Under the pieces are notes generated by a model. The model saw nothing but the letters and a program-made list of their open reading frames with translations, ran no database searches and was not told where the DNA came from. Source: Bacteroidales bacterium (GTDB lineage Bacteria > Bacteroidota > Bacteroidia > Bacteroidales > UBA932). Taken from it: a stretch of 10,150 nt of DNA. The position numbers were made by a program, and so were the translations under genes. Shown one piece after another: positions 1 through 5,645 of this stretch (the stretch's first letter is position 1; each line of letters begins with the position of its first letter). Location: assembly GCA_017556665.1 (NCBI GenBank), contig JAFYMJ010000342.1, positions 1 through 10,150 on the forward strand. The letters run 5' to 3'.

Positions 1-814
1 ACAATGACTCTTTTACAACATTGTCAATATTCTTAATAACAAGAATATCAGAATCAATATTATTCAAGTTCTGCAAAAGTGCACCATGGCCACCTGGACG
101 GAACAATATGGTTGAATCATCTTTTATGAATGGTTTATTCTCTGTATCAACAGCAACAATATCTGTAGAAGGCATTTGGTTAGTGAACTCAACGTTATAT
201 TTGCAACCAAATCTTTTCTCATATTTTTCTCTTACCAACTCCAATAAGCTTTCAAAACCCTTTTGATGTTCAACAGAAACAGTAACAACCATCTTAACAT
301 TTCCATTTGAATCTTTAGCATATTTAGCACCCTCTACAAGATGCTCCTCAAATGGTGTTCTGTTCTCATTCTCATATTTATGGAATTGTATCAGTCCTTT
401 TGGCATTGATCCATAGTTCAATGCATTTGGATAAAGTGTAAAGTTCAAAATACCTTGAGCATCAAAGAATGGGAACAAAGAGATATTCTTGACAAATTTG
501 TCAGCTGGTGAACCTTCAACCAATTTCTCACCCGCTTTAAGTTTATCAGATGCCTCAAACAAATCCTTGAACATTCTGGTTGCAGCTCCAGATGCAGGGA
601 CAAATTTGCAAACTGTTCCTTTGTAATTGTCAGATACTTCCTGCATTTTTCCTTGTTGTGCATTATCCAAAACTTTAATGCCTTTGGCAGGTGTTGCAGC
701 ATTCACAATGTTAAGGTAAGGAAAACCTGTAACAAAATTATTCAGTTGGGTATTGAATTCAGCCTCTGAAATACCTCTACTTAAAATTTGTTGTTTTTGT
801 TCTTGGGTTAACAT
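1..814 (-). CDS. DUF4301 family protein, 3' end cut off by the window edge
   Basis: The frame is open from the ATG at 812-814 to the window edge, 271 codons with no stop. I recognise the family from the motif LFRPGGHGALLQNLN (about residues 247-261) followed by DILVIKNIDNVV, and from VPASGAATRMFKDLF near residue 72. From memory, full members are about 500 residues, so roughly half is outside the window. The biochemical role is unknown to me. The glycine-rich PASGAATR and RPGGHGA segments suggest nucleotide or sugar-nucleotide binding, but that is inference only. There is no signal peptide or membrane segment, so it is probably cytoplasmic. It is the last visible gene of the recF-DUF721-pdxB cluster. 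Its first 38 bases overlap the end of pdxB in another frame, and a strong ribosome binding site lies inside pdxB, which suggests translational coupling. Confidence 0.85.
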   Translation of the reverse strand, partial: MLTQEQKQQILSRGISEAEFNTQLNNFVTGFPYLNIVNAATPAKGIKVLDNAQQGKMQEVSDNYKGTVCKFVPASGAATRMFKDLFEASDKLKAGEKLVEGSPADKFVKNISLFPFFDAQGILNFTLYPNALNYGSMPKGLIQFHKYENENRTPFEEHLVEGAKYAKDSNGNVKMVVTVSVEHQKGFESLLELVREKYEKRFGCKYNVEFTNQMPSTDIVAVDTENKPFIKDDSTILFRPGGHGALLQNLNNIDSDILVIKNIDNVVKESL

Positions 815-1898
815 AAAATTCTCTCCTGTATTTATAATTACTTCTTAATTGTTCAAATGATTGAGGATTTGATTTCAATTTTAAATCTTCTTCAAAGATA
901 GGGAAAATATTTTCAAGAGTAGCAGCTATCTCACATATATTCTTGTCATCCAAACTTATAAAATTTGTATTTGGTTCGTCGGGAGTAATGGAAAAATCTT
1001 TCAACTCATCCAAATCAAAGAATTGGGCAGTCTGCCTCACCGACAAAACTGTTCCGTTTATCTTCCCCTCCATAGAATAACCTGCTATGTGAGGAGTTGC
1101 AATATCAACACTTTGCAACAACTGTTGGTTTATATTAGGTTCATTGTTCCATACATCAAGAATCACTCCAGAGAACCTGTTTAAATTACGCATAAGCGAT
1201 TCGTCATCAACTACCTCACCTCTAGATGCATTTATAAAAATTGCACCATTTTTTATCTTATTGAAAAACTCATTGTTGGCCATCCCTCTTGTAGTATTGT
1301 CAAGCCAGGTATGCATTGTTATGACATCTGAATTCTCCAACACATAATCTAAAGAGAAAAAATCTTGGAACTCACTTATTTTAATCTCTCCCCTATTAAA
1401 AGAGATGGTTTGCTCCTTCTCCTTTATTGGATCACACCTTAAAACTTCAAATCCAAGAAATTCCCCCAATGCTGCAACCTTTGAACCTACATTACCAACA
1501 CCTATCACACCTAAAATCTTCTTTTTATCAGAGTTGTAATTTAAAATATTGGGCAATTCAAGACCTTTTTTATTTGCAAGGGCATAAAGGGCTGTAAAGA
1601 CATGCTGCATAACAGCAGCCGCATTGCAACCTGCGGAGTTAACTACCTTAATATTATTGCTTTTACAATATTCCAGATCTATATGATCTGTACCAATTGT
1701 AGCTGTGGAAATCAACTTTACAGATGAATTTTTAAGCAGGTGTTCATTACATCTGGTCCTGGTACGAACAATTAAAGCATCTGCATCCAATACTTTATCA
1801 TTTGTAATGTCACTTCCCTTATGATATTCTACCTGGGCAAAGGGTTCAAAAACACCTTTTATATATGGTATGTCTATATCTACAAGAATCTTTAACAT
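777..1898 (-). CDS. pdxB: 4-phosphoerythronate dehydrogenase
   Basis: The enzyme oxidises 4-phospho-D-erythronate to 2-oxo-3-hydroxy-4-phosphobutanoate, the second step of the DXP-dependent pyridoxal 5'-phosphate pathway, in the cytoplasm. The protein has 373 residues and the D-2-hydroxyacid dehydrogenase fold. The substrate-binding half includes STATIGTDHID (64-74). The NAD-binding Rossmann motif is VIGVGNVGSK (131-140), with an acidic residue after strand 2 at CDP (D156). The catalytic triad fits R226 (NASRGEVVD), E253 (NNEPN) and H270 (TPHIAGYSMEGK). The SAGCNAAAV segment (88-96) and the C-terminal dimerisation region after about residue 300 are PdxB-like and separate it from SerA or generic hydroxyacid dehydrogenases. 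It starts 7 bases after the DUF721 stop, with no clear Shine-Dalgarno. Its last 38 bases overlap the DUF4301 gene. Confidence 0.92.
   Translation of the reverse strand: MLKILVDIDIPYIKGVFEPFAQVEYHKGSDITNDKVLDADALIVRTRTRCNEHLLKNSSVKLISTATIGTDHIDLEYCKSNNIKVVNSAGCNAAAVMQHVFTALYALANKKGLELPNILNYNSDKKKILGVIGVGNVGSKVAALGEFLGFEVLRCDPIKEKEQTISFNRGEIKISEFQDFFSLDYVLENSDVITMHTWLDNTTRGMANNEFFNKIKNGAIFINASRGEVVDDESLMRNLNRFSGVILDVWNNEPNINQQLLQSVDIATPHIAGYSMEGKINGTVLSVRQTAQFFDLDELKDFSITPDEPNTNFISLDDKNICEIAATLENIFPIFEEDLKLKSNPQSFEQLRSNYKYRREFYVNPRTKTTNFK
823..827 (-). promoter_or_regulatory. Shine-Dalgarno AGGAG for the DUF4301 gene
   Basis: On the minus strand AGGAG lies 8 bases before the ATG at 814, inside the pdxB coding region. 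It supports that ATG as the start. Strong Shine-Dalgarno sites are otherwise nearly absent in this window. Confidence 0.6.
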
Positions 1899-1905
1899 AG
1901 AATAA

Positions 1906-2196
1906 TTATCTGATTACAAGGTTTTCTATCACCTTATCATTCAACACTTTATTAAGTTGTGCTATAATGTCGTTCTTACGATAATATAAATGAGTCCTTA
2001 GTATTGATGAATTGACTGTGCAATATAATGTCTTGTCTTTGAAATACTTGTTAAGGGTTGCAGAAGCCACACTGTTCCCGACAACAAGATCCCAGGCATT
2101 GAAAACCCTTACCCTGTTGAGACCGTCTTCAATTCCCTCCTCTTTTATATACTCTTCTATTATATGGGAAATTAACTTTGTATTGCTGCGCTTCAT
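1906..2196 (-). CDS. DUF721 (DciA-like) small protein
   Basis: This 96-residue protein has the DUF721 pattern: an amphipathic N-terminal helix, the core WDLVVGNSVASAT (about residues 35-47), then a hydrophobic beta pattern (KTLYCTVNSSILRTHL) and a helix ending in LNKVLNDKVIENLVIR. DUF721 includes DciA, which helps load the replicative helicase DnaB in bacteria that lack DnaC or DnaI. Whether this short form does so is inference from the family and from its position next to recF. Its ATG lies 3 bases after the recF stop, and the sequence AGGAT directly before the ATG comes from the end of recF, so translation is probably coupled. It is cytoplasmic, with no signal sequence. Confidence 0.85.
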   Translation of the reverse strand: MKRSNTKLISHIIEEYIKEEGIEDGLNRVRVFNAWDLVVGNSVASATLNKYFKDKTLYCTVNSSILRTHLYYRKNDIIAQLNKVLNDKVIENLVIR

Positions 2197-2199
2197 ATC

Positions 2200-3294
2200 C
2201 TAAATGACACTATATACACCTTTTTCTACGGAAAAACTGCTGCACTCTGTGGTAAATCTTTCAAGGATCGATTCCATTCTGACTTTATTGCTGTCCGATA
2301 TAAAGATTTGTCCAAACCTCTCACTTGAAACCAGACTTAGCAAGTATTCAACCCTTTGCATATCCAGTTTGTCAAACACGTCATCAAGAAGCAATATTGG
2401 TGTAAGGGAATACAAATTCTGCATTATTGTAAACTGAGCCAACTTAAGCGATACCAGAAAACTTTTCTGTTGTCCCTGAGATCCGGTACGCTTTAGCGGC
2501 ATTTTGCACATCAAAAATTCCATATCATCTTTATGAATACCTTTTGAAGTATATCTTATCAAGGCATCTTTGTCTCTGGATTCATGCAAAATATCCTTTA
2601 AACTGCCGTTATGCAGATCAGAAACATATGAAATCTCAACATTTTCTTTTGAACCGCTGAGCTGGCTATAGAATTCCTTTACACTCTCCTGCAACTGCAT
2701 GCACAAGATTTTCCTTTTCTGATATATGTATTGTGCATACTCAGACATTCTCTCATCAATTGTTTCAAGCAATTCAAAAGAGATTGAAGGCATCTTGAGC
2801 AACTTGTTCCTCTGAAGCAACAGCTGGTTATATGACTGGATCTGTCTCAAATACTCCTTATCTGTTTGGGAGAGGATTGCGTTAAGGAATTTCCTACGGT
2901 CGTCGGCTGAGCCCATTATTAAAGAAGTATCTGAGGGTGAAACCATTACTATGGGATACAATCCAATATGCTCAGAAACCCTTTTATATGTTTTTCCATT
3001 CCTCTTGACTGTTTTCTCAAGATCCTTCTTTATTCCAATACTTACAGAATCCTCTGTTGAATCGTCCAGTACATATGTACCATTGATTACAGTAGAGTCT
3101 TCTCCAAATGTGAAGGTATAGGCATCGGTAGATGAGAAGTAGCTCTTTGTCATTGAAAGATAATAAATTGCATCTAACAAATTAGTCTTGCCTTCACCAT
3201 TGTTGCCAGAAATGCAATTGAATTTTCTGGAAAAATCCAACTGCACACCTTTTATGTTTTTAAAATTTGATAAAAGAATTTTCTTGAGATACAT
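2200..3294 (-). CDS. recF: DNA replication and repair protein RecF
   Basis: RecF is an SMC/ABC-type ATPase that binds DNA at gapped replication forks and, with RecO and RecR, loads RecA onto single-stranded gaps. The Walker A motif is GNNGEGKT (residues 30-37). The family stretch around SPSDTSLIMGSADDRRKFL (119-137) is clear. The ABC signature is GSQGQQKS (271-278) and Walker B is ILLLDDVFDKLD (300-311), followed by a D-loop-like segment and FISDSN (331-336). I chose the ATG at 3292-3294, giving 364 residues, because MYLKKILLSNFKN matches the usual RecF N-terminus. The frame extends to a TTG at 3315, but that overlaps a probable promoter -7 box. RecF proteins are usually about 350-375 residues, so this one is full length. 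It is the first gene of the minus-strand cluster. Confidence 0.95.
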   Translation of the reverse strand: MYLKKILLSNFKNIKGVQLDFSRKFNCISGNNGEGKTNLLDAIYYLSMTKSYFSSTDAYTFTFGEDSTVINGTYVLDDSTEDSVSIGIKKDLEKTVKRNGKTYKRVSEHIGLYPIVMVSPSDTSLIMGSADDRRKFLNAILSQTDKEYLRQIQSYNQLLLQRNKLLKMPSISFELLETIDERMSEYAQYIYQKRKILCMQLQESVKEFYSQLSGSKENVEISYVSDLHNGSLKDILHESRDKDALIRYTSKGIHKDDMEFLMCKMPLKRTGSQGQQKSFLVSLKLAQFTIMQNLYSLTPILLLDDVFDKLDMQRVEYLLSLVSSERFGQIFISDSNKVRMESILERFTTECSSFSVEKGVYSVI

Positions 3295-3312
3295 ATTAAG
3301 ATTATATATGTG

Positions 3313-3320
3313 CAAATATA
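3313..3320 (-). promoter_or_regulatory. possible -7 box for recF
   Basis: On the minus strand this reads TATATTTG, an exact match to the Bacteroidota -7 form TAnnTTTG, with its 3' end 18 bases before the recF ATG. I find no good TTTG -33 partner at the usual distance, so the call is weak. If real, transcription would start close to the ATG with a very short leader. Confidence 0.35.
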
Positions 3321-3343
3321 TTAAATAAATTTAGGAAATAAAG

Positions 3344-3373
3344 TTTGTATTCTGCCAAAATATTGTAAATTTG
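3344..3373 (+). promoter_or_regulatory. Bacteroidota-type promoter for the TPR-yebC operon
   Basis: The -33 box TTTG lies at 3344-3347 and the -7 box TAAATTTG at 3366-3373, matching TAnnTTTG exactly. They are 18 bases apart, within the usual range. The expected transcription start is near 3380, just before the ATG at 3392 and well before the alternative ATG at 3413. This is the best promoter match in the window. Confidence 0.7.
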
Positions 3374-3391
3374 CACCCTGCATAAAAAAGA

Positions 3392-4087
3392 ATGAATAAA
3401 AAAGATAAAATAATGTCAACTAACAAAAACATTCAAGATCCAGAGATAAAGGTAGGTGAAGCTTTATCAAGAACAGAGAAATTTTTAGAGAAGTACAAAA
3501 ACGTTATGATTTATGGCGTAATAGCTATTTTAGTTGTAGCTGGTGCCATTTATGCATATCATAACTTTGTAACACTTCCAGCACAACAAGAGGCAATGGG
3601 ACAAACTTTCACCGCTGAGCAATATTTCAGAAATGGTGATTTTGAGAAAGCATTGAATGGTGATGGCAATGCACTTGGTTTTGCAGAGATTATCTCTGAG
3701 TATGGTACAAAATCAGGCGAGGCTGTTTATTTCTACGCTGGCGTATGTAACCTTCAACTTGGCAAATTCCAAGAGGCTATTGACAACCTTAAAAAGTACA
3801 ATGGAGAGGATGAGATTATCCTTGCCAGATCAATTGCTTGTATTGGTGATGCTTACGCAGGCTTAAATGATTTTAACACTGCTATCAGCTACTATAAAAA
3901 AGCTGCTTCTTCAGCCGACAATATCTTTGCAGCAAACTACTTGTTCAAAGCTGCAACTCTTCTAGAGGAGCAAGGCAACAATGCAGAGGCACTTAAAATG
4001 TACCAAGAGATTAAAGACAAATATCCTCAATCAACAGAGGGATACGAGATTGACAAATACATCACTCGAATTCAAGCTACAAAATAA
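3392..4087 (+). CDS. membrane-anchored tetratricopeptide repeat protein
   Basis: The protein has 231 residues. A charged N-terminal part (1-37) has no cleavable signal. One membrane segment follows (about 38-58, rich in Ile, Val and Ala). The rest is a helical domain with TPR-like units at about 110-143 (EAVYFYAGVCNLQLGKFQEA), 146-176 (ACIGDAYAGLNDFNTAISYY) and 181-213 (ANYLFKAATLLEEQGNNAEA). The layout resembles YfgM/TPR_21 proteins, which are membrane-tethered and linked to envelope protein folding; the role here is unproven. In topology the TPR domain would lie in the periplasm. The start is uncertain: 3392 gives a leader of about 12 bases from the predicted promoter, while the in-frame ATG at 3413 (protein beginning MSTNKN) is equally plausible. 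It is divergent from recF and lies 5 bases before yebC. Confidence 0.8.
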   Translation: MNKKDKIMSTNKNIQDPEIKVGEALSRTEKFLEKYKNVMIYGVIAILVVAGAIYAYHNFVTLPAQQEAMGQTFTAEQYFRNGDFEKALNGDGNALGFAEIISEYGTKSGEAVYFYAGVCNLQLGKFQEAIDNLKKYNGEDEIILARSIACIGDAYAGLNDFNTAISYYKKAASSADNIFAANYLFKAATLLEEQGNNAEALKMYQEIKDKYPQSTEGYEIDKYITRIQATK

Positions 4088-4092
4088 TTGTT

Positions 4093-4821
4093 ATGGGAAG
4101 AGCATTTGAGTTTAGAAAAGAGAGAAAAATGAAACGTTGGGGCAATATGGCCCGCGTTTTTACCAGATTGGGAAAAGAGATTACAATTGCTGCTAAAGCA
4201 GGTGGTCCTGATCCAGATACAAATCCAAGACTACGTACTCTTATTCAGACTGCAAAGAGTGAAAATATGCCTAAAGATAATATCGATAGAGCTATTAAAA
4301 GAGCAGTTGAAAAAGATACAGCAGACTATAAAGAAATTGTTTACGAAGGATACGGCCCTCACGGTATTGCATTCTTGGTAGAGACTGCAACAGACAACAA
4401 CATGAGAACTGTAGCAAACGTAAGAAGCTACTTTAACAAATGTGGCGGTTCATTAGGCACATCGGGCAGTGTGGATTTCATGTTTGAGCGCAAATGTGTA
4501 TTCAAAGTAACTGTAAAAGATGGTATTGACCTAGAGGAACTGGAGTTGGAACTAATTGATTACGGTGTAGATGAAATATTTATTGACGAAGAGGAGAACG
4601 TAATCATGATATATGGTGCATTTGAGTCATTTGGTGAGATCCAAAAATATTTAGAGGAGAATGCATTTGAAATCAAATCAGGACAGTTTGAAAGAATCCC
4701 AACCAGCGAACTTAAAAAGTTGACTAGCGAGCAAAAAGCTGAGGTTGAGAAGCTTATTTCTAAATTGGAAGATGATGATGATGTTCAAAACGTATACCAT
4801 ATAATGGATATGTCTGAATAA
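4093..4821 (+). CDS. YebC/TACO1 family protein (PmpR-type regulator or translation factor)
   Basis: The 242-residue protein covers the full YebC fold. It has the N-terminal helical domain with RWGNMARVFTRLGKEITIAA (15-34), GGPDPDTNPRLR (37-48) and NMPKDNIDRAIKRA (58-71). Next come domain 2 with YEGYGPHGIAFLVE (84-97) and FNKCGGSLGTSGSVDFMFER (114-133), and the C-terminal domain. The opening MGRAFEFRKERK differs from the common MAGHSKWANIK form; I recall it as the usual Bacteroidota variant. The family was named for transcriptional regulation (PmpR), but TACO1 and recent bacterial work point to helping ribosomes through difficult peptide stretches. Which applies here cannot be told from sequence. 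It lies 5 bases after the TPR gene and is followed by a terminator, so the two form a short operon. Confidence 0.92.
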   Translation: MGRAFEFRKERKMKRWGNMARVFTRLGKEITIAAKAGGPDPDTNPRLRTLIQTAKSENMPKDNIDRAIKRAVEKDTADYKEIVYEGYGPHGIAFLVETATDNNMRTVANVRSYFNKCGGSLGTSGSVDFMFERKCVFKVTVKDGIDLEELELELIDYGVDEIFIDEEENVIMIYGAFESFGEIQKYLEENAFEIKSGQFERIPTSELKKLTSEQKAEVEKLISKLEDDDDVQNVYHIMDMSE

Positions 4822-4839
4822 TAAGTCAGAAAATAAATA

Positions 4840-5070
4840 CTAAGAGGTCGGGGCAAAATTTGATCCGACCTCATCTTTTTTACAAATGCCAACTGTACAG
4901 GAACAGGCAAGGTCTGAAAAATATCCTGATGGGGCGTAAGCAATCATTTCAGATGGATCATAAATTTCCGTGTGTTTGAACAAATGCCTCTTGATAGACA
5001 AACTGGGGCATTTGTGAGTTAGGAAATTATGGTTCAGCTGGAATAGATTGCCAGCCATACCAAAGGCCAT
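4840..5070 (-). CDS. doubtful 76-codon open frame inside the palindromic element
   Basis: An ATG frame of 76 codons runs leftwards from 5070. I recognise no domain. Its protein would begin MAFGMAGNLFQLNHNF and end DEVGSNFAPTS. Against its being a gene: the last 13 codons run through both arms of the yebC terminator; there is no Shine-Dalgarno and no TAnnTTTG box just upstream; and most of the frame lies inside a long imperfect palindrome that explains its non-intergenic base composition. In favour: the region is GC-richer than other gaps and the frame is continuous. The likeliest explanation is chance reading of a repeat or structured element. A conserved small protein cannot be excluded without a homology search. 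Confidence 0.15.
   Translation of the reverse strand: MAFGMAGNLFQLNHNFLTHKCPSLSIKRHLFKHTEIYDPSEMIAYAPSGYFSDLACSCTVGICKKDEVGSNFAPTS
4844..4881 (+). terminator. rho-independent terminator after yebC
   Basis: The perfect 8-bp stem GAGGTCGG (4844-4851) and CCGACCTC (4865-4872) encloses a 13-base loop. ATC and six T residues (4876-4881) follow. It begins 22 bases after the yebC stop. The minus-strand tail is only loosely T-rich, so it acts mainly on the plus strand. Confidence 0.85.
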
Positions 5071-5088
5071 TTTTCAATCCTTGCCTGT
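4903..5088. repeat. long imperfect palindrome, possible MITE-like or structured RNA element
   Basis: The outer arms 4903-4922 and 5069-5088 are inverted copies matching at 18 of 20 bases (ACAGGCAAGG then TGAAAAAT). Inside them, CAATC at 4941-4945 pairs with 5046-5050, ATAAATTTCC near 4960-4969 pairs with GGAAATTAT at 5022-5030, and CAAATGCC (4981-4988) pairs with GGCATTTG (5007-5014). The loop is 18 bases. Allowing small gaps, I count by hand about 55 matches in roughly 85 aligned columns per arm. A T tract at 4876-4881 and an A tract at 5109-5115 are placed symmetrically outside, so the element may extend to about 4874-5117. GC is about 42% (92 of 220 bases at 4881-5100), well above the adjacent gap sequence. 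No transposase gene or target-site duplication was seen. Confidence 0.65.
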
Positions 5089-5128
5089 GGATGGGAGATT
5101 GGGTATATAAAAAAAGAGATAAAAATTT

Positions 5129-5160
5129 ATTGGAAAGGTTTTAGGGATTTATTAACTTTG
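5129..5160 (+). promoter_or_regulatory. probable promoter of the methylmalonyl-CoA operon
   Basis: The -7 box TAACTTTG (5153-5160) matches TAnnTTTG exactly. The -33 candidate ATTG (5129-5132) matches three of four bases of TTTG, 20 bases upstream. Transcription would begin near 5167, leaving a leader of about 38 AT-rich bases before the ATG at 5205. It lies just right of the palindromic element. With the 4822-5204 gap otherwise holding only terminator and palindrome, this is the natural promoter for the five downstream genes. Confidence 0.55.
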
Positions 5161-5204
5161 CTTGATAAAATAGTCTATTTATACACATTAAAATACTTTT
5201 TAAT

Positions 5205-5615
5205 ATGGAACTTACACATATTGAGCATCTTGGAATAGCTGTTAAGTCTCTAGAGACAGCAATTCCTTACTATGAAGAAAAACTTGGTCTAAAATGTTAT
5301 TCAATTGAAGAGGTTAAAGACCAAAAAGTAAAAACAGCTTTCTTTAAAATTGGACAAACCAAAATTGAGTTACTTGAGAGCACAGATCCTGAGGGTACAA
5401 TTGCTAAATTCATTGAGAAAAAAGGCGAGGGTATCCATCACATTGCTTTTGCTACCAACGGTGTTCAAGCTTGTCTAGATGAGTTGTCGGAGAAAGGTGT
5501 ACAACTTATAGATAAAGCTCCTAGAAAAGGTGCAGAGGGTTTGAATATTGCATTCCTTCATCCAAAATCAACTCTTGGAGTTCTAACTGAGCTTTGCGAG
5601 GATCCTAACAAATAG
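5205..5615 (+). CDS. mce: methylmalonyl-CoA epimerase
   Basis: The enzyme interconverts (R)- and (S)-methylmalonyl-CoA, linking methylmalonyl-CoA mutase to the decarboxylase encoded downstream. At 136 residues it has the normal length of this vicinal-oxygen-chelate family protein, with two beta-alpha-beta-beta-beta modules. The metal ligand positions fit H8 (IEHLGIAV), E55 (KIELLE, where the Propionibacterium enzyme has Gln), H79 (GIHHIAF) and E129 (LTEL). The second-module signature FLHPKSTLGVLTEL (117-130) is typical. No Shine-Dalgarno is visible before the ATG, which follows the AT-rich leader. It is the first gene of the operon and ends 30 bases before the alpha-subunit gene. A mutase gene is not in the window. 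Confidence 0.95.
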   Translation: MELTHIEHLGIAVKSLETAIPYYEEKLGLKCYSIEEVKDQKVKTAFFKIGQTKIELLESTDPEGTIAKFIEKKGEGIHHIAFATNGVQACLDELSEKGVQLIDKAPRKGAEGLNIAFLHPKSTLGVLTELCEDPNK

Positions 5616-5645
5616 AAATTCTAATTAATTTAAATATACATTAAA

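Noticed and set aside
21..266. 81-codon plus-strand frame at the left edge
   Set aside because: It is antisense to the DUF4301 coding region and has no recognisable motif.
445..702. 85-codon minus-strand frame
   Set aside because: It lies wholly inside the DUF4301 gene in another frame. The continuous 271-codon frame with recognised motifs explains this stretch.
2200..3315. Longer recF starting at TTG 3315
   Set aside because: The seven extra residues are not typical of RecF, the codon is TTG, and it overlaps a TATATTTG box. The ATG at 3294 gives the usual N-terminus.
4844..4872. Hairpin as an end of the larger palindrome or a mobile-element end
   Set aside because: The stem GAGGTCGG/CCGACCTC is self-contained, followed by T residues, and correctly placed after yebC. 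No matching copy lies on the right side of the palindrome, so a simple terminator is sufficient.
4882..5014. Three copies of CAAATGCC (4883-4890, 4981-4988, inverted 5007-5014) as a small repeat array or CRISPR
   Set aside because: The units are only 8 bases, unevenly spaced, and two are explained as the inner stem of the palindrome. There are no spacer-repeat units.
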